From contig JAHNZQ020000004.1 of NCBI GenBank assembly GCA_019155205.2, positions 356,091 through 420,090 of the forward strand: DNA of 64,000 bases, read 5' to 3'. The stretch comes from Gracilaria vermiculophylla. Taxonomy: Eukaryota > Rhodophyta > Florideophyceae > Gracilariales > Gracilariaceae. This document shows positions 46,946 to 56,500 of the stretch, piece by piece. Position 1 is the stretch's first letter, and every line of letters starts with the position of its first letter. Made by a program: the position numbers and the translations under genes. Under the pieces are notes generated by a model that did not search any database, was not told where the DNA came from, and worked only from the letters and a program-made list of their open reading frames with translations.

Positions 46946-48055
46946 ATGAGCAACAGTCAAGAAGGTGAAATTAATCAGCCTTCCGTTGAAAATCAATGTG
47001 CAGCGGTACACAAACTCGCAAAACTTATGCGGGCATGGGTGGCATACGAAGACAATGATGGGCATGTGTTTTACGCGCATGAAATTGTTTGTGCAGCAGT
47101 TGAGAAAAAAGTGTTTCCGTCCGCTGTAGACGAAATCATTGAATATGTCAGAGAAGGACCACCATGTTTTCTGACATTGCTTAGATCTTTGTATTCTCTC
47201 TCTCCTAAAACTGAGACAGGTTGGCAACAAATTGGAGAAGTGTTAGGAAATTTTTACGACCCTCGCCCTTATCACAAGAAGGAATACACATGGCGACTCG
47301 GAAAGGAGGTGCAGCCATTGGCTCTTGTTTGTAGGAAGGTCGAAAATGACATTGACCATTTAGGAAACTTGGTCATGCATCATGAAATATTGTTGGAGAA
47401 ATTGAAAAACACTGGTGCTCCCCATATGCCTGAAGGATTTCGACTGCCGCAAGGTGCGCCCCATACGTTTCCGAAAAGACCTAGTGCTCCTATTATCAAG
47501 ATGTTGGAGGATGCAAAGCTGAAAAGCTTCACTAGAATATATCAACGAACGAGGGAATTGTGCAGATATGAAGACGAAACTGCTCATTTTTATCATGCAT
47601 TCAAACTGGTTGAATTGTTCTTTGGGATAATAATGAAAAGAGAGTTGTCGTTTTCGTTACGGGAGCAGCGACGAAATGCATATTTTATCACCAAAAATCT
47701 CGATGACCTAACAACAGAATACACAGAAGCTTTGGAGGAGATCTTGAAGTTTGCCAAGACAAACGAGATGGTTACTCTGGTGCTGAGGCAAAAGAAATTC
47801 TCACGGTCTACTCGTGATGTGCTTGACGAGGTGTGGTATAGGATGGAGAGGTATCCCTTCCGGCTAGACTACGAAGGGAGCGACGAGATGTTAATCCCTT
47901 CATTTGTTGGGAATCAAATGCTCGGTCCCCACGTCTACAAGTTAATGGCGGCTCGAATGGCGATTGCCAACGATTTGCACGCTGTTATGAGCAAAAATGC
48001 ACAGTGGAAAAAGTGCATTTTACAATCCTCAGAGGGCAATGCTCCCTCTGTCTAG
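46946..48055 (+). CDS. Unrecognised 369-residue protein
   Basis: Single exon, complete, with no signal peptide or membrane segment. I do not recognise a family. The sequence looks mostly alpha-helical, with many charged and aromatic residues (YEDETAHFYHAFKLVELFFG, RQKKFSRSTRDVLDEVWYRM). A central proline-rich bend is present (PHMPEGFRLPQGAPHTF, KRPSAPI). Intact length, neighbours and composition make it very likely a real gene. It is divergent from the SAP30BP-like gene and followed in tandem by the SAP-domain gene. It could be lineage-specific. Confidence 0.75.
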   Translation: MSNSQEGEINQPSVENQCAAVHKLAKLMRAWVAYEDNDGHVFYAHEIVCAAVEKKVFPSAVDEIIEYVREGPPCFLTLLRSLYSLSPKTETGWQQIGEVLGNFYDPRPYHKKEYTWRLGKEVQPLALVCRKVENDIDHLGNLVMHHEILLEKLKNTGAPHMPEGFRLPQGAPHTFPKRPSAPIIKMLEDAKLKSFTRIYQRTRELCRYEDETAHFYHAFKLVELFFGIIMKRELSFSLREQRRNAYFITKNLDDLTTEYTEALEEILKFAKTNEMVTLVLRQKKFSRSTRDVLDEVWYRMERYPFRLDYEGSDEMLIPSFVGNQMLGPHVYKLMAARMAIANDLHAVMSKNAQWKKCILQSSEGNAPSV

Positions 48056-48975
48056 TTGCCTCCAGCATCCTACGAAACTAGACTTGCAACCCCGAACACG
48101 AGTGGATTAGAGCACGATACATTTCTATCTGAAGTGATCAAAACATAAACAGTTGACGATATTATTCCTTTCGTTCCCAAGCTCTTGACTTGCCGCGACT
48201 GTCGGTCCGGGTACACGTTGAATAACTACCCTTGAAGAAAAATGCAAAACTGACACTCTGTTCGAGCTTTCTGAGAAAGAGAAAACATGGGAGCGATGAT
48301 TGAACCTTTTCAGATGATTTGCTCACCGACTCTGAGGAGCCGGTGTCTGTAGTTGCAAAACTGGTACAGCGTTGGAATGAATTGCACTTGTCTCAACGGT
48401 GCTCCTGGTTTGTAAGCATGGATTGCAAACCTTACCTAATCATGAAGATGTTCGGATCTCATACTTTCGTCTGTCGCTTCGGCCAACGTTTGGATTTCCA
48501 GCCACCAACGGCCCGAAAGGGTCTACAGGATCTCCGCATCACCTCCGAAAAATCAAAAACAGGGGCGCCAACAACATTCTGCGGGGCGATTTTTCGAGTG
48601 TCCACACGCACCCACTGCTGTCACCTGATGTCTGTCGGGTTGGCGTTCTTGAGAAGGCATCTTCCATTACCCTTCATACATCCAGAGTTGTGCATTAAGT
48701 TGCGGATCAAGGCAGCTTGCGCTTCGTTTCCCGTGGCCCCGTCTCGTCTCCGGCATTGAAAAGTCCACTCTTTCACAGCCAAGGTAGCCTCTCTTTGCAT
48801 AATTGCGCATAATCGCCATTCAAAGCCGTCAACGCTGCACAACTGCACAATCAAAGGAGACACAACTTGCTCAGCCGCACTCTACATCTCAAATAGGTAA
48901 GGCCTTCCCAACACTTCTCCCGCTCTCACGTCTCGAATTCTTTTTTTTTCAACTGCCAGCAACAGAAAAATCGCC
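48056..48975. other. Intergenic stretch upstream of SAP-domain gene
   Basis: 920 bp. Two overlapping frames (48319-48759 and 48399-48698) show no similarity and no start context I trust. The last 100 bp contain T-rich and CT-rich tracts before the next ATG. Confidence 0.5.
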
Positions 48976-49980
48976 ATGAAATTATCCAAACTGCGGGTTC
49001 CTGAATTGCGAAAAGAACTCAAGGCCCGTGGACTCGACGAAAAGGGGAATCGCCCTGTCCTCATGAAACGACTACGCGAAGCTCTTTTGCGCGAACAACG
49101 TGAGACCGATCAGAATAATCAAGTAGATAAGCAAACTCAAGACGAACAACTGGCAAGTACAGCCGAGAATCACGCGGAGTCCAAAGCACAACAACCAGCA
49201 AGAATGGAAAGAAGCCCAGCAGAATGCAAATCGAAGTCAACAAGCGAGCGTGAACGTGAGCCTGAGACTGGATCTGGAGACCCCGACTTCTCACGCACAT
49301 ACAAAGCTATTGGTGATGGTCGCAACGAGATTTCAGCAAATCAAGAAACCGAAATCCATTCCTCTCCTGTGCGAGGTCAGTATTCATCAGAGAAGCTTGA
49401 GAATGCCAGAGCTGACCGAGATAGCGCATATGCTCATTCTGTCGCCTCCGTCAAAGAGCCGTCGTTGACGCAGTCTGAAGCGATTGGAAAAGACACAGTG
49501 AGCTCCTCTATGTCCCCCGAAGCTCAAAAGAGTAAGGTCAACTCTCTTGAAAAGGATGACATGGGGGGTGCGACCGAATTGCAAAACAAGAACGGCTCAC
49601 CGAGCAAGGATAAACTGGTCGAACCAAAATCTGATACGAATGTGAAAAGCGCCGATGACGCGGCATCACTCGAACGTATTCGGCGTAGGAGGGAGCGGTT
49701 CGGTATAGTCATAAAGGAAGAGGAAAGCAGAGATCCGACCGACGAACAGGCCGTTCTGAGGAGGCGTGCGCGATTTGGAACTGTAGCCACGGAGAACAAG
49801 CCTTCGACCAAAGCTTTAAAAGCGTCTAAGCAACAGCATGATCAAGCCGCATTACGTCGTCGTGCAGAAAAATTCGGCGTAAGCATTGCCAACAAACGCG
49901 GCCCGATTGATGCTGGTTTGTCTAAGGACGAAATTGAGAAACGACTGAAGCGACAGAAGAGGTTTCAAAGCGTTTCATGA
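48976..49980 (+). CDS. SAP-domain protein, SARNP/Tho1/MOS11-like
   Basis: 334 residues, single exon. Residues 3-37 form a SAP domain, a DNA/RNA-binding helix-turn-helix (LRVPELRKELKARGLDEKGN, then VLMKRLREAL). The middle 200 residues are hydrophilic and low in complexity. The C-terminal third has the repeated RR..RFG motif of the Tho1/MOS11 C-terminal domain: RRRERFGIV, RRRARFGTV, RRRAEKFGVS, ending KRQKRFQSVS. In yeast and animals this family works with the TREX complex and the DEAD-box protein Sub2/UAP56 in mRNA export. Three RRxxRFG copies are visible. It converges with eL13. Confidence 0.82.
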   Translation: MKLSKLRVPELRKELKARGLDEKGNRPVLMKRLREALLREQRETDQNNQVDKQTQDEQLASTAENHAESKAQQPARMERSPAECKSKSTSEREREPETGSGDPDFSRTYKAIGDGRNEISANQETEIHSSPVRGQYSSEKLENARADRDSAYAHSVASVKEPSLTQSEAIGKDTVSSSMSPEAQKSKVNSLEKDDMGGATELQNKNGSPSKDKLVEPKSDTNVKSADDAASLERIRRRRERFGIVIKEEESRDPTDEQAVLRRRARFGTVATENKPSTKALKASKQQHDQAALRRRAEKFGVSIANKRGPIDAGLSKDEIEKRLKRQKRFQSVS

Positions 49981-50340
49981 TTGCTTTTCATTGATTTCAC
50001 TGCCTATTTTCATATTCCAACTGAACCGATGCGAACTACAGAGATACAAGAGATCAGGATCTAAGCGCCAATGAAAGGCGCAACGCAGTGTAGACCGATT
50101 TGTCGCTAAGGGGATCCGCCTACGAATCTGCCTAGAAACAGTAATGCACTGCGAGATTACTGGGCTGCAGCGGAATCGGACCGACAATGTCTGCGAATAG
50201 CACTTTCGAATAAAGACACACTAATTGGTTTGTCTTATTCAAGATTGTAAACGAATCTATGTTAGAGTAACGTGGGTACACAACTCTACTATGTAGACTG
50301 CACAGATCGAGAAATACTCTTCTTCTTTATTGAGGGGCGA
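49981..50340. other. Convergent intergenic region
   Basis: 360 bp between the stops of the SAP-domain gene and eL13. No gene seen; presumably the two 3' untranslated regions. Confidence 0.6.
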
Positions 50341-50973
50341 TTACTTCTTAGTCTTCGCCGCCTCTTCAGCCGCTTTCTCGGCAGCTCTCTTCTTGCGAAT
50401 TCCGTCGTATTTCTTATTGGTGCGTTCAATACGCAGAGACCTGTACGCATACTTGGCCCTGTCATCGTTGGTAATCGGTCGGACCTCGACAGAGGAACTC
50501 TTCTGCTCAATGGGCATAAGCGTCCCGGTGAGCTGGGCAGCAACAGCCAGCTCCTCTTTGGTGGCCTCACCAGCCTTCGGCTTAGCGGCATTTTTGGGGA
50601 ACAGAATGAGCTTAGACTTGTACTCCTTCAAGCGCTGCACGTTGTCTTGCATGGAATCCACAGAACGGTTCTTGCGTCGCGGATCGACGGCAATTCCAAT
50701 GGTGGGGGCAAACTTCATCGGAATACCAGCTTCCTTTAGCTCTTCAATAGAGAATCCACGGCCCAGCCTGACACGCATGTTGTACTTGTTGGTCGGGCAA
50801 GTTACGATCGGACGAAGGGGGCCATCGACGGGACGTGGGGCGAGCTTGGCGGCTTTGATGGTACGGGCCCTGCGGCGACGGCGCTTGCGCATGGGCTGGT
50901 CAAACCAGGTGCGCACGCGCTTATCCCAATCCTTATGGAAATGGATATTCGGAATGACATTGTTATGCTTCAT
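50341..50973 (-). CDS. RPL13: 60S ribosomal protein eL13
   Basis: Component of the large cytoplasmic ribosomal subunit. 210 residues, single exon, similar to the usual 205-211. Conserved stretches: PNIHFHKDWDKRVRTWFDQP, RRRRRRARTIKAAKLAPRP, LRPIVTCPTNKYN, RVRLGRGFSIEELKEAGI, TIGIAVDPRRKNRS, NVQRLKEYKSKLILFP. The C-terminus is Lys/Ala-rich (RAAEKAAEEAAKTKK). Start at MKHNNVIPN, as expected for the family. Divergent from the ADP/ATP carrier gene. Confidence 0.96.
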   Translation of the reverse strand: MKHNNVIPNIHFHKDWDKRVRTWFDQPMRKRRRRRARTIKAAKLAPRPVDGPLRPIVTCPTNKYNMRVRLGRGFSIEELKEAGIPMKFAPTIGIAVDPRRKNRSVDSMQDNVQRLKEYKSKLILFPKNAAKPKAGEATKEELAVAAQLTGTLMPIEQKSSSVEVRPITNDDRAKYAYRSLRIERTNKKYDGIRKKRAAEKAAEEAAKTKK

Positions 50974-51517
50974 GGCGATGAGGTTGCAGCCACTCTACGG
51001 TGGCAGTTGGACGGCTATACCACGGGGGTGATAGGCGCGGCGCCAGACTCAGGGCGGGTGAAGGCGTTTGAGGGAACTTTGAACAACCCGACAGAGTAGA
51101 GGAGGGCGACGCCGGCCGACGTCCGATCCGCAGCACGAGTGACACGTGGTCATAACCCACGTGTTCAGCTGGAAGCGTGTTCAATGCGGCACTTAAGCAC
51201 AGAGAACAAGCATCCTCGCCGCCGGGCGCGGCTGACGAGCACTCTGTCCACACAGCCACCTCGCAAAGCCAAAACGACATTTACCGGAAATGAGTGCTCA
51301 GATTTTTTTCGAAATTCAGGATTGCGTCGGCCCGTTCTGTGCCAACCATTTCATGGCGCACCCGGCGTCGCCCATTCAATGCATGGACGTCGCCCAGACA
51401 CCCCCACCTCATAAGCCACGCCTGTCTGCCGTACCCGTCCCCCCTCATCCCGCCGTCTGCCGATCCCCGATCCACCCCTTACATCCGTCCCTATCCCCGG
51501 ATCTCGCGTCTTCCGCA

Positions 51518-52576
51518 ATGGTCGCAAATGTATGGAAAAGCGCCGGCCTCGGCGGCGCGCTTGCGTCCCCCGCCTTCACCATGATCGCCGAACGGCACAA
51601 GGCCATCTCCGCCGCAGCTGACACCCCTAACTGTTCCGCCCCGAGAGTGCTCGCGGCTGCCCCGGAGGAGAAGGAGTTCAACATCAAGAAATTCCTTGCT
51701 GATCTCGCCGCCGGTGGTACCGCTGGCGGTATTTCCAAGACCATTGTGGCTCCAATTGAACGAGTCAAGCTTCTATTGCAGACTCAGGACGCGAACCCTC
51801 TCATCAAATCCGGCGAAATTCCGAGGTATACGGGCATCATCAACTGCTTTACTCGCGTTGCCCGTGAACAGGGGATCGGATCGTTCTGGAGGGGTAATCT
51901 TGCCAATGTTATCCGTTATTTTCCGACCCAGGCCTTCAATTTTGCCTTTAAGGATACTATTAAGAAGCAATTCCCTAGGTATGACCCTAAGAAAGAATTC
52001 GGCATGTTTGCCCTGTCCAATATTGCTGCAGGTGGTGCTGCGGGTGCCTGCTCGCTTCTCATCGTGTACCCACTGGATTTTGCAAGAACTCGTCTCGCCG
52101 CCGACGTTGGAAAAGGTGCTAGCAGAGAATTCAATGGCCTCGTAGATTGCCTGCGAAAGGTTGTTGTAAGAGGTGGTCCCATTGCTCTCTACCAAGGATT
52201 CGGTGTATCTGTGCAAGGTATCATCGTGTACCGTGGTGCCTACTTTGGTCTTTATGACACTGCTAAGGGTCTTCTGTTCGAGGATGAGAAGAAGGCCAAC
52301 GTTTTTGCGAAGTGGGCCGTTGCCCAAGCTGTGACCTCCCTTTCTGGACTCATCTCGTATCCATTTGACACAGTCCGTCGTCGTTTGATGATGCAGTCCG
52401 GTGGAAAAGAAAAAATGTACGACGGGACTCTCGATGCCTGGAGAAAGATTCTGAGGAACGAAGGACTTAACGCTTTCTTCAAGGGTTCTCTTTCTAACAT
52501 TCTTCGTGGTGCTGGCGGGGCCCTCGTGCTTGTCATGTACGATGAATTGAAGAAGATCATCGACCAAAAGATGTAA
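51518..52576 (+). CDS. AAC: Mitochondrial ADP/ATP carrier
   Basis: Inner-membrane antiporter exchanging cytosolic ADP for matrix ATP. Three mitochondrial-carrier repeats are seen, with signatures [15 protein letters not shown] and PFDTVRRRL. The nucleotide-carrier hallmark RRRLMMQ follows (RRRMMM in most species). Single exon. The frame stays open from ATG 51290 (428 residues). I chose the ATG at 51518, giving 352 residues and an N-terminal extension of about 55 residues before the first repeat, like plant carriers. The upstream part (51290-51517) is Pro/His-rich and more likely 5' untranslated. Confidence 0.93.
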   Translation: MVANVWKSAGLGGALASPAFTMIAERHKAISAAADTPNCSAPRVLAAAPEEKEFNIKKFLADLAAGGTAGGISKTIVAPIERVKLLLQTQDANPLIKSGEIPRYTGIINCFTRVAREQGIGSFWRGNLANVIRYFPTQAFNFAFKDTIKKQFPRYDPKKEFGMFALSNIAAGGAAGACSLLIVYPLDFARTRLAADVGKGASREFNGLVDCLRKVVVRGGPIALYQGFGVSVQGIIVYRGAYFGLYDTAKGLLFEDEKKANVFAKWAVAQAVTSLSGLISYPFDTVRRRLMMQSGGKEKMYDGTLDAWRKILRNEGLNAFFKGSLSNILRGAGGALVLVMYDELKKIIDQKM

Positions 52577-53530
52577 GCGGCATCGGGCAACACTCACAGT
52601 GCACAGCTAGTGTCGGGTTTTAAGCGTAGACAGTTAAATCACACAGTAAACCAAACGAAATTTGTGTCGTGAGAGAAGAGACCCATTTGGTTTCACACAC
52701 AACATTCATGACCGTAAGATGCCGACATGACAAATAAGGAGTCTCATCAATACCCTAACCTTCTATCTGAACCATCTCTTTCCCTCAGGGGGCGGGAAGA
52801 ACAACGAGTTGAATTAAAAGATCAGCGGCAGCGTACGATTAGTCATCCGATCTCGACTGGACGCTGTGTGTCGAATCCATTGCCACACAGTAGATAGCCG
52901 AAAACCAGAAACACGAGCGATCGACTGCGGAAAGCAGGAGAACAACGTTAGGGGAGCGGCATAGCGTAGTTGGCGTAGTTCTCATCAAAATAAAGAACAG
53001 CGTGGCCACAGCGCTCTAATACATCTGCCGAATATGTGCGCACTAGTTCGGTTCCCTTCTTGAGAATTCATTACTGGGTATAAAACTTTTACAGGAATCT
53101 TCATGCCAACACCGAGACATGAGCGTAAACGGACCAAACTCGACAAGCTATTCAATAGGCCGATACGCATTTGGTACTGTAGCTGAATAAGATTTACCTC
53201 TGTATCTCTTTCTCGCATCTAAATCAAATCACACCCAGTTGCTCTGCATGCAATCAAGCGCGTTTGTATTTGCATAGAGATGTCCGCATGGACGGGTACT
53301 CGTTTGAAAACACTTCAATCACTTGGTGCTCGTGCAGCTGTGAGTCACAAAGAAGTCATTCAGAGATGCCCGAACCTCGTAGGAGTCACCAGTTGACATA
53401 TTTCTCTTCCATGATAGTTTGTGCTCATACAGCAAGAACTTAACAAATATATCGGTAGAGCGAAGGAATTCCTGATCAAGAGAGAGGTCCAGAGTGATTT
53501 CCTCTCAAGCCTTGATAGTATCAGTGTGCT
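52577..53530. other. Convergent intergenic region
   Basis: 954 bp between the stops of the ADP/ATP carrier and the BAT2-like gene. No gene, tRNA or repeat that I can support. Confidence 0.55.
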
Positions 53531-56500
53531 TCAAGTTGACTTGACGTCTCCATTGGACGGATTGGAATGTGAATTGCTTGGTCCTGCTCCACCAAATCTT
53601 CGTGAACCCGGATAACTACGACCTTTTCCACGAACTCCGCCACGACCCCGTCCACGCCCTCGTCCCCGACCTCGACCACGAGAGCCTCCATGCATCCTCC
53701 GACCCTCACGCCCTCTGGAACCGGGGACAGCTCCAGAATCCGACTTCCCTTGTTCCTTATCCACAACATTGGTTCTCGCTTCATTGGTCTCCGACCCCAT
53801 TGTTGAAGAGGAAGGAAGAGTCAAAACTGAGACCACCTGTGGCTCTCCAGATGCTTCCCGCTCTTCTAATTTCTTTGTATTGATACAATTGGCTCCAGTC
53901 GAGTTCTTCCTAGGCGTTCCTATCTCTGTACTCTCTTTGGCATTTGAGCTGGCTGCAGAGATCCGAGACTGCTTCGGGACCATGACGGCCTCATCATCTA
54001 GATAAGTTTGTTTGGCCTTACCTATGTTCCGATCATCTTGATTACCGTTCTCGTCTGTTTGTATAGCTTTTGCAGATTCATTGACATCATCCTTGCCATG
54101 AAGCTTTGCGGCATGCGTCGGATTGTCTTGTTTGGCTCGATTTCGATTATGATCTTCAGATGATGGATAAGCTCTACTTGCGTCTGCACTAGTATCAATT
54201 TTCTTCCCACCAGAGCCCGCCCCATCATTCGATGATTTTTGATCTTCATTTTCGGTCCTAGGTGCTTCTCTTCTTGAGAGTCCATTATAGTGCTTTTTAC
54301 CCTTCGATACGGATCTCCTAGGTTTTCGGGATACAGTTGTGGTCTCTTGTCCTTTTCTAGAATGGTTCGCTCCCCTGAAATCAGCACGAGTAGATGGCTT
54401 CTTAGCTCGTGCCTTCCCGTCTCCATCATCCTGAGTTGCATCCGCATCAGCTTTTATAGATATATTCCGACCATTTCCCAACTGCTGTGAAGTGACGGAG
54501 TCCGATTGGGCTGGTGCACCAATCTTTGGAGCCTGGGTAGAGCTCGATGATATCGGAACCAGATTGCTTTCACTTGGAGGCGAGGAGAAATTCCCTCTCT
54601 GCGGAGCATTGGAAACATTTTCGTCATCAACGATATTTTGCTTTGCCTTGGTTAAAAAATCCTTCTCAGCACTTTCGTTTCCAGATTGCAGCTCTTCACC
54701 GGAAATCTGTTGGGGTTTCTCGGCGCTTCCCGTCGTTCCTCTCTTGGGTCTCCTTGAGCTGCGATGAGATTTACGAGATCGTGTCTTTGTCGAATAGCCC
54801 TGCTTTTCGGTCTGCCTTTGGCCTGAAGCGCCACTTCTAGCCATGTCGTCTCGAACTGGGGCTTGTACTTCCCCGCCAAAGTCATCCGCCCTGTCTGAAG
54901 GTGGAACAATTTCCTGGTACGTGGGATCTCGATTCTCAGTCGCAGTTTCTACTTCTGTATCCCCATTTGAGGCTTTCCACCATGGCGCAGAAACATTTTC
55001 CACATGCCTTCCAGCCCGCGACCACTGTTTGTTCTCAGACCAAGCGTTCTGAGCGCTCCTGTACCGAGAAGACGAGCCAGTATGAGCACAGGAACTTAAG
55101 ACCGGAACGACCGGAACTGATGGAAGAAGCGGAGCGCCAACAAGAGGAAAGGCAGCTGGTTGATTTAAGAACGCTCGGGTAATCTCGTCAAATGAAGTTG
55201 GAGGTGAAGTTTTGCTGCCCTTTGCCCAGGCTCTTGATTCCTCACCATCATCCTCTGCAAATTTCTTTTGCGTGAGTTCATCACCACTTTTAGGGATCGA
55301 TTTTTGATCAATATCTGCAAGGTCTGATCTCTTATCCAGGTTCTCCCCGAGTTCGTCTAACGTCCCTGAAAAGTCTTCACGGCTTCGGCGATTAAAATCA
55401 GAACTTCCTTCTCGCCCGCCACGCGATATGTGTTGATTGTGCTCTTGTTCTGCTCTGGTATCCCGAGTTGATTGACGAGCTGTGCGTGCAACATCCTCAT
55501 CCTGTGCGAGAACGTATCCTTGACCTTCCTTTCCTGGATCTCTTCTCGTACTGGGTTTCATCAGAACCTTCACATTTCCGCCTAATGAAGAAGGAATCGT
55601 GACAGAGTTGTCGTTGTAACAGTTGGGTGCGGGCAACCTGTTAACGGATGAGTTGCCGTGGGGGGGATTTTCACGTTTATGATTCGACTTCTCGCTCACT
55701 GCCAATACCCTTTTCGAAACCAGCGTTGAACCAGATTCTACGCGTTTCTGATCGGCGGCATGCGGCTCCCCTGTCATAGAACTCGTCCCTAACACCTCAA
55801 ATAAGTGTTGTTGAGGGCCAGAAGACTTTACGTACGAATCCAATGAGTTTCCTGACTGCTGCTCTGAGCGGTGCCCTGTCTTCAAATCTTTTGCATTCTG
55901 CTGGGCAACCTCTGCTCGTATCTGCGCGGTAACGGGAGAAAGTGTGCTTTGTGGTCGCTTTGCATCGCTTGCCTTCGGAGCCCACGGGGCAGGGCGTAAA
56001 GGGGGAGGTGCTGTTCGACGCTGAGACGTTTGTCTAAGTGGTTCATCTGAGGGTGACACGGATGACCGTGGTTCCGACGTCAGAGGAGCTACGCGGTTCT
56101 TGCTCTCAGGCTCTTCACCTGCCTGACCAGGATCAACAATATCGCCTTTTCGCGACTCGTGGGGAGTTATTGCGGTGGAATCCAGAGCAATCGCAGAGGC
56201 GTTCGTAATGATCTTTTGCTGTTCAGGACCCCGCACGACTTCGGACGGCACGAGGGATGCTGAACTCCCTCCTTCACCCGTCGATGTATCTTGCTTTGAA
56301 GATTCTCGTTTGATGCGTGGGCCCGCTGTATTGGGAGCAATTCTTCGAGAAGAGACACGTTTGCTCCTTCGACGATCACCGTAGACTGCTCTATTTATGA
56401 TCTGATCGATAACAAAACGTACCGCATCTCTTGTCTCCGTCTTCCTACGCCTTCTTTCGAGCCATTCCCCACGAGTTTCGTTTTCAGTTGGACCGTCATA

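Noticed and set aside
48319..48759. 146-codon frame upstream of the SAP-domain gene
   Set aside because: Overlaps another frame of similar quality; no similarity, no convincing start, unusual composition.
52960..53060. Possible tRNA: TAGCGTAGTTGG resembles an A box and AGTTCGGTTCCC a B box
   Set aside because: The boxes are about 75 nt apart, and neither the D stem, T stem nor acceptor stem pairs.
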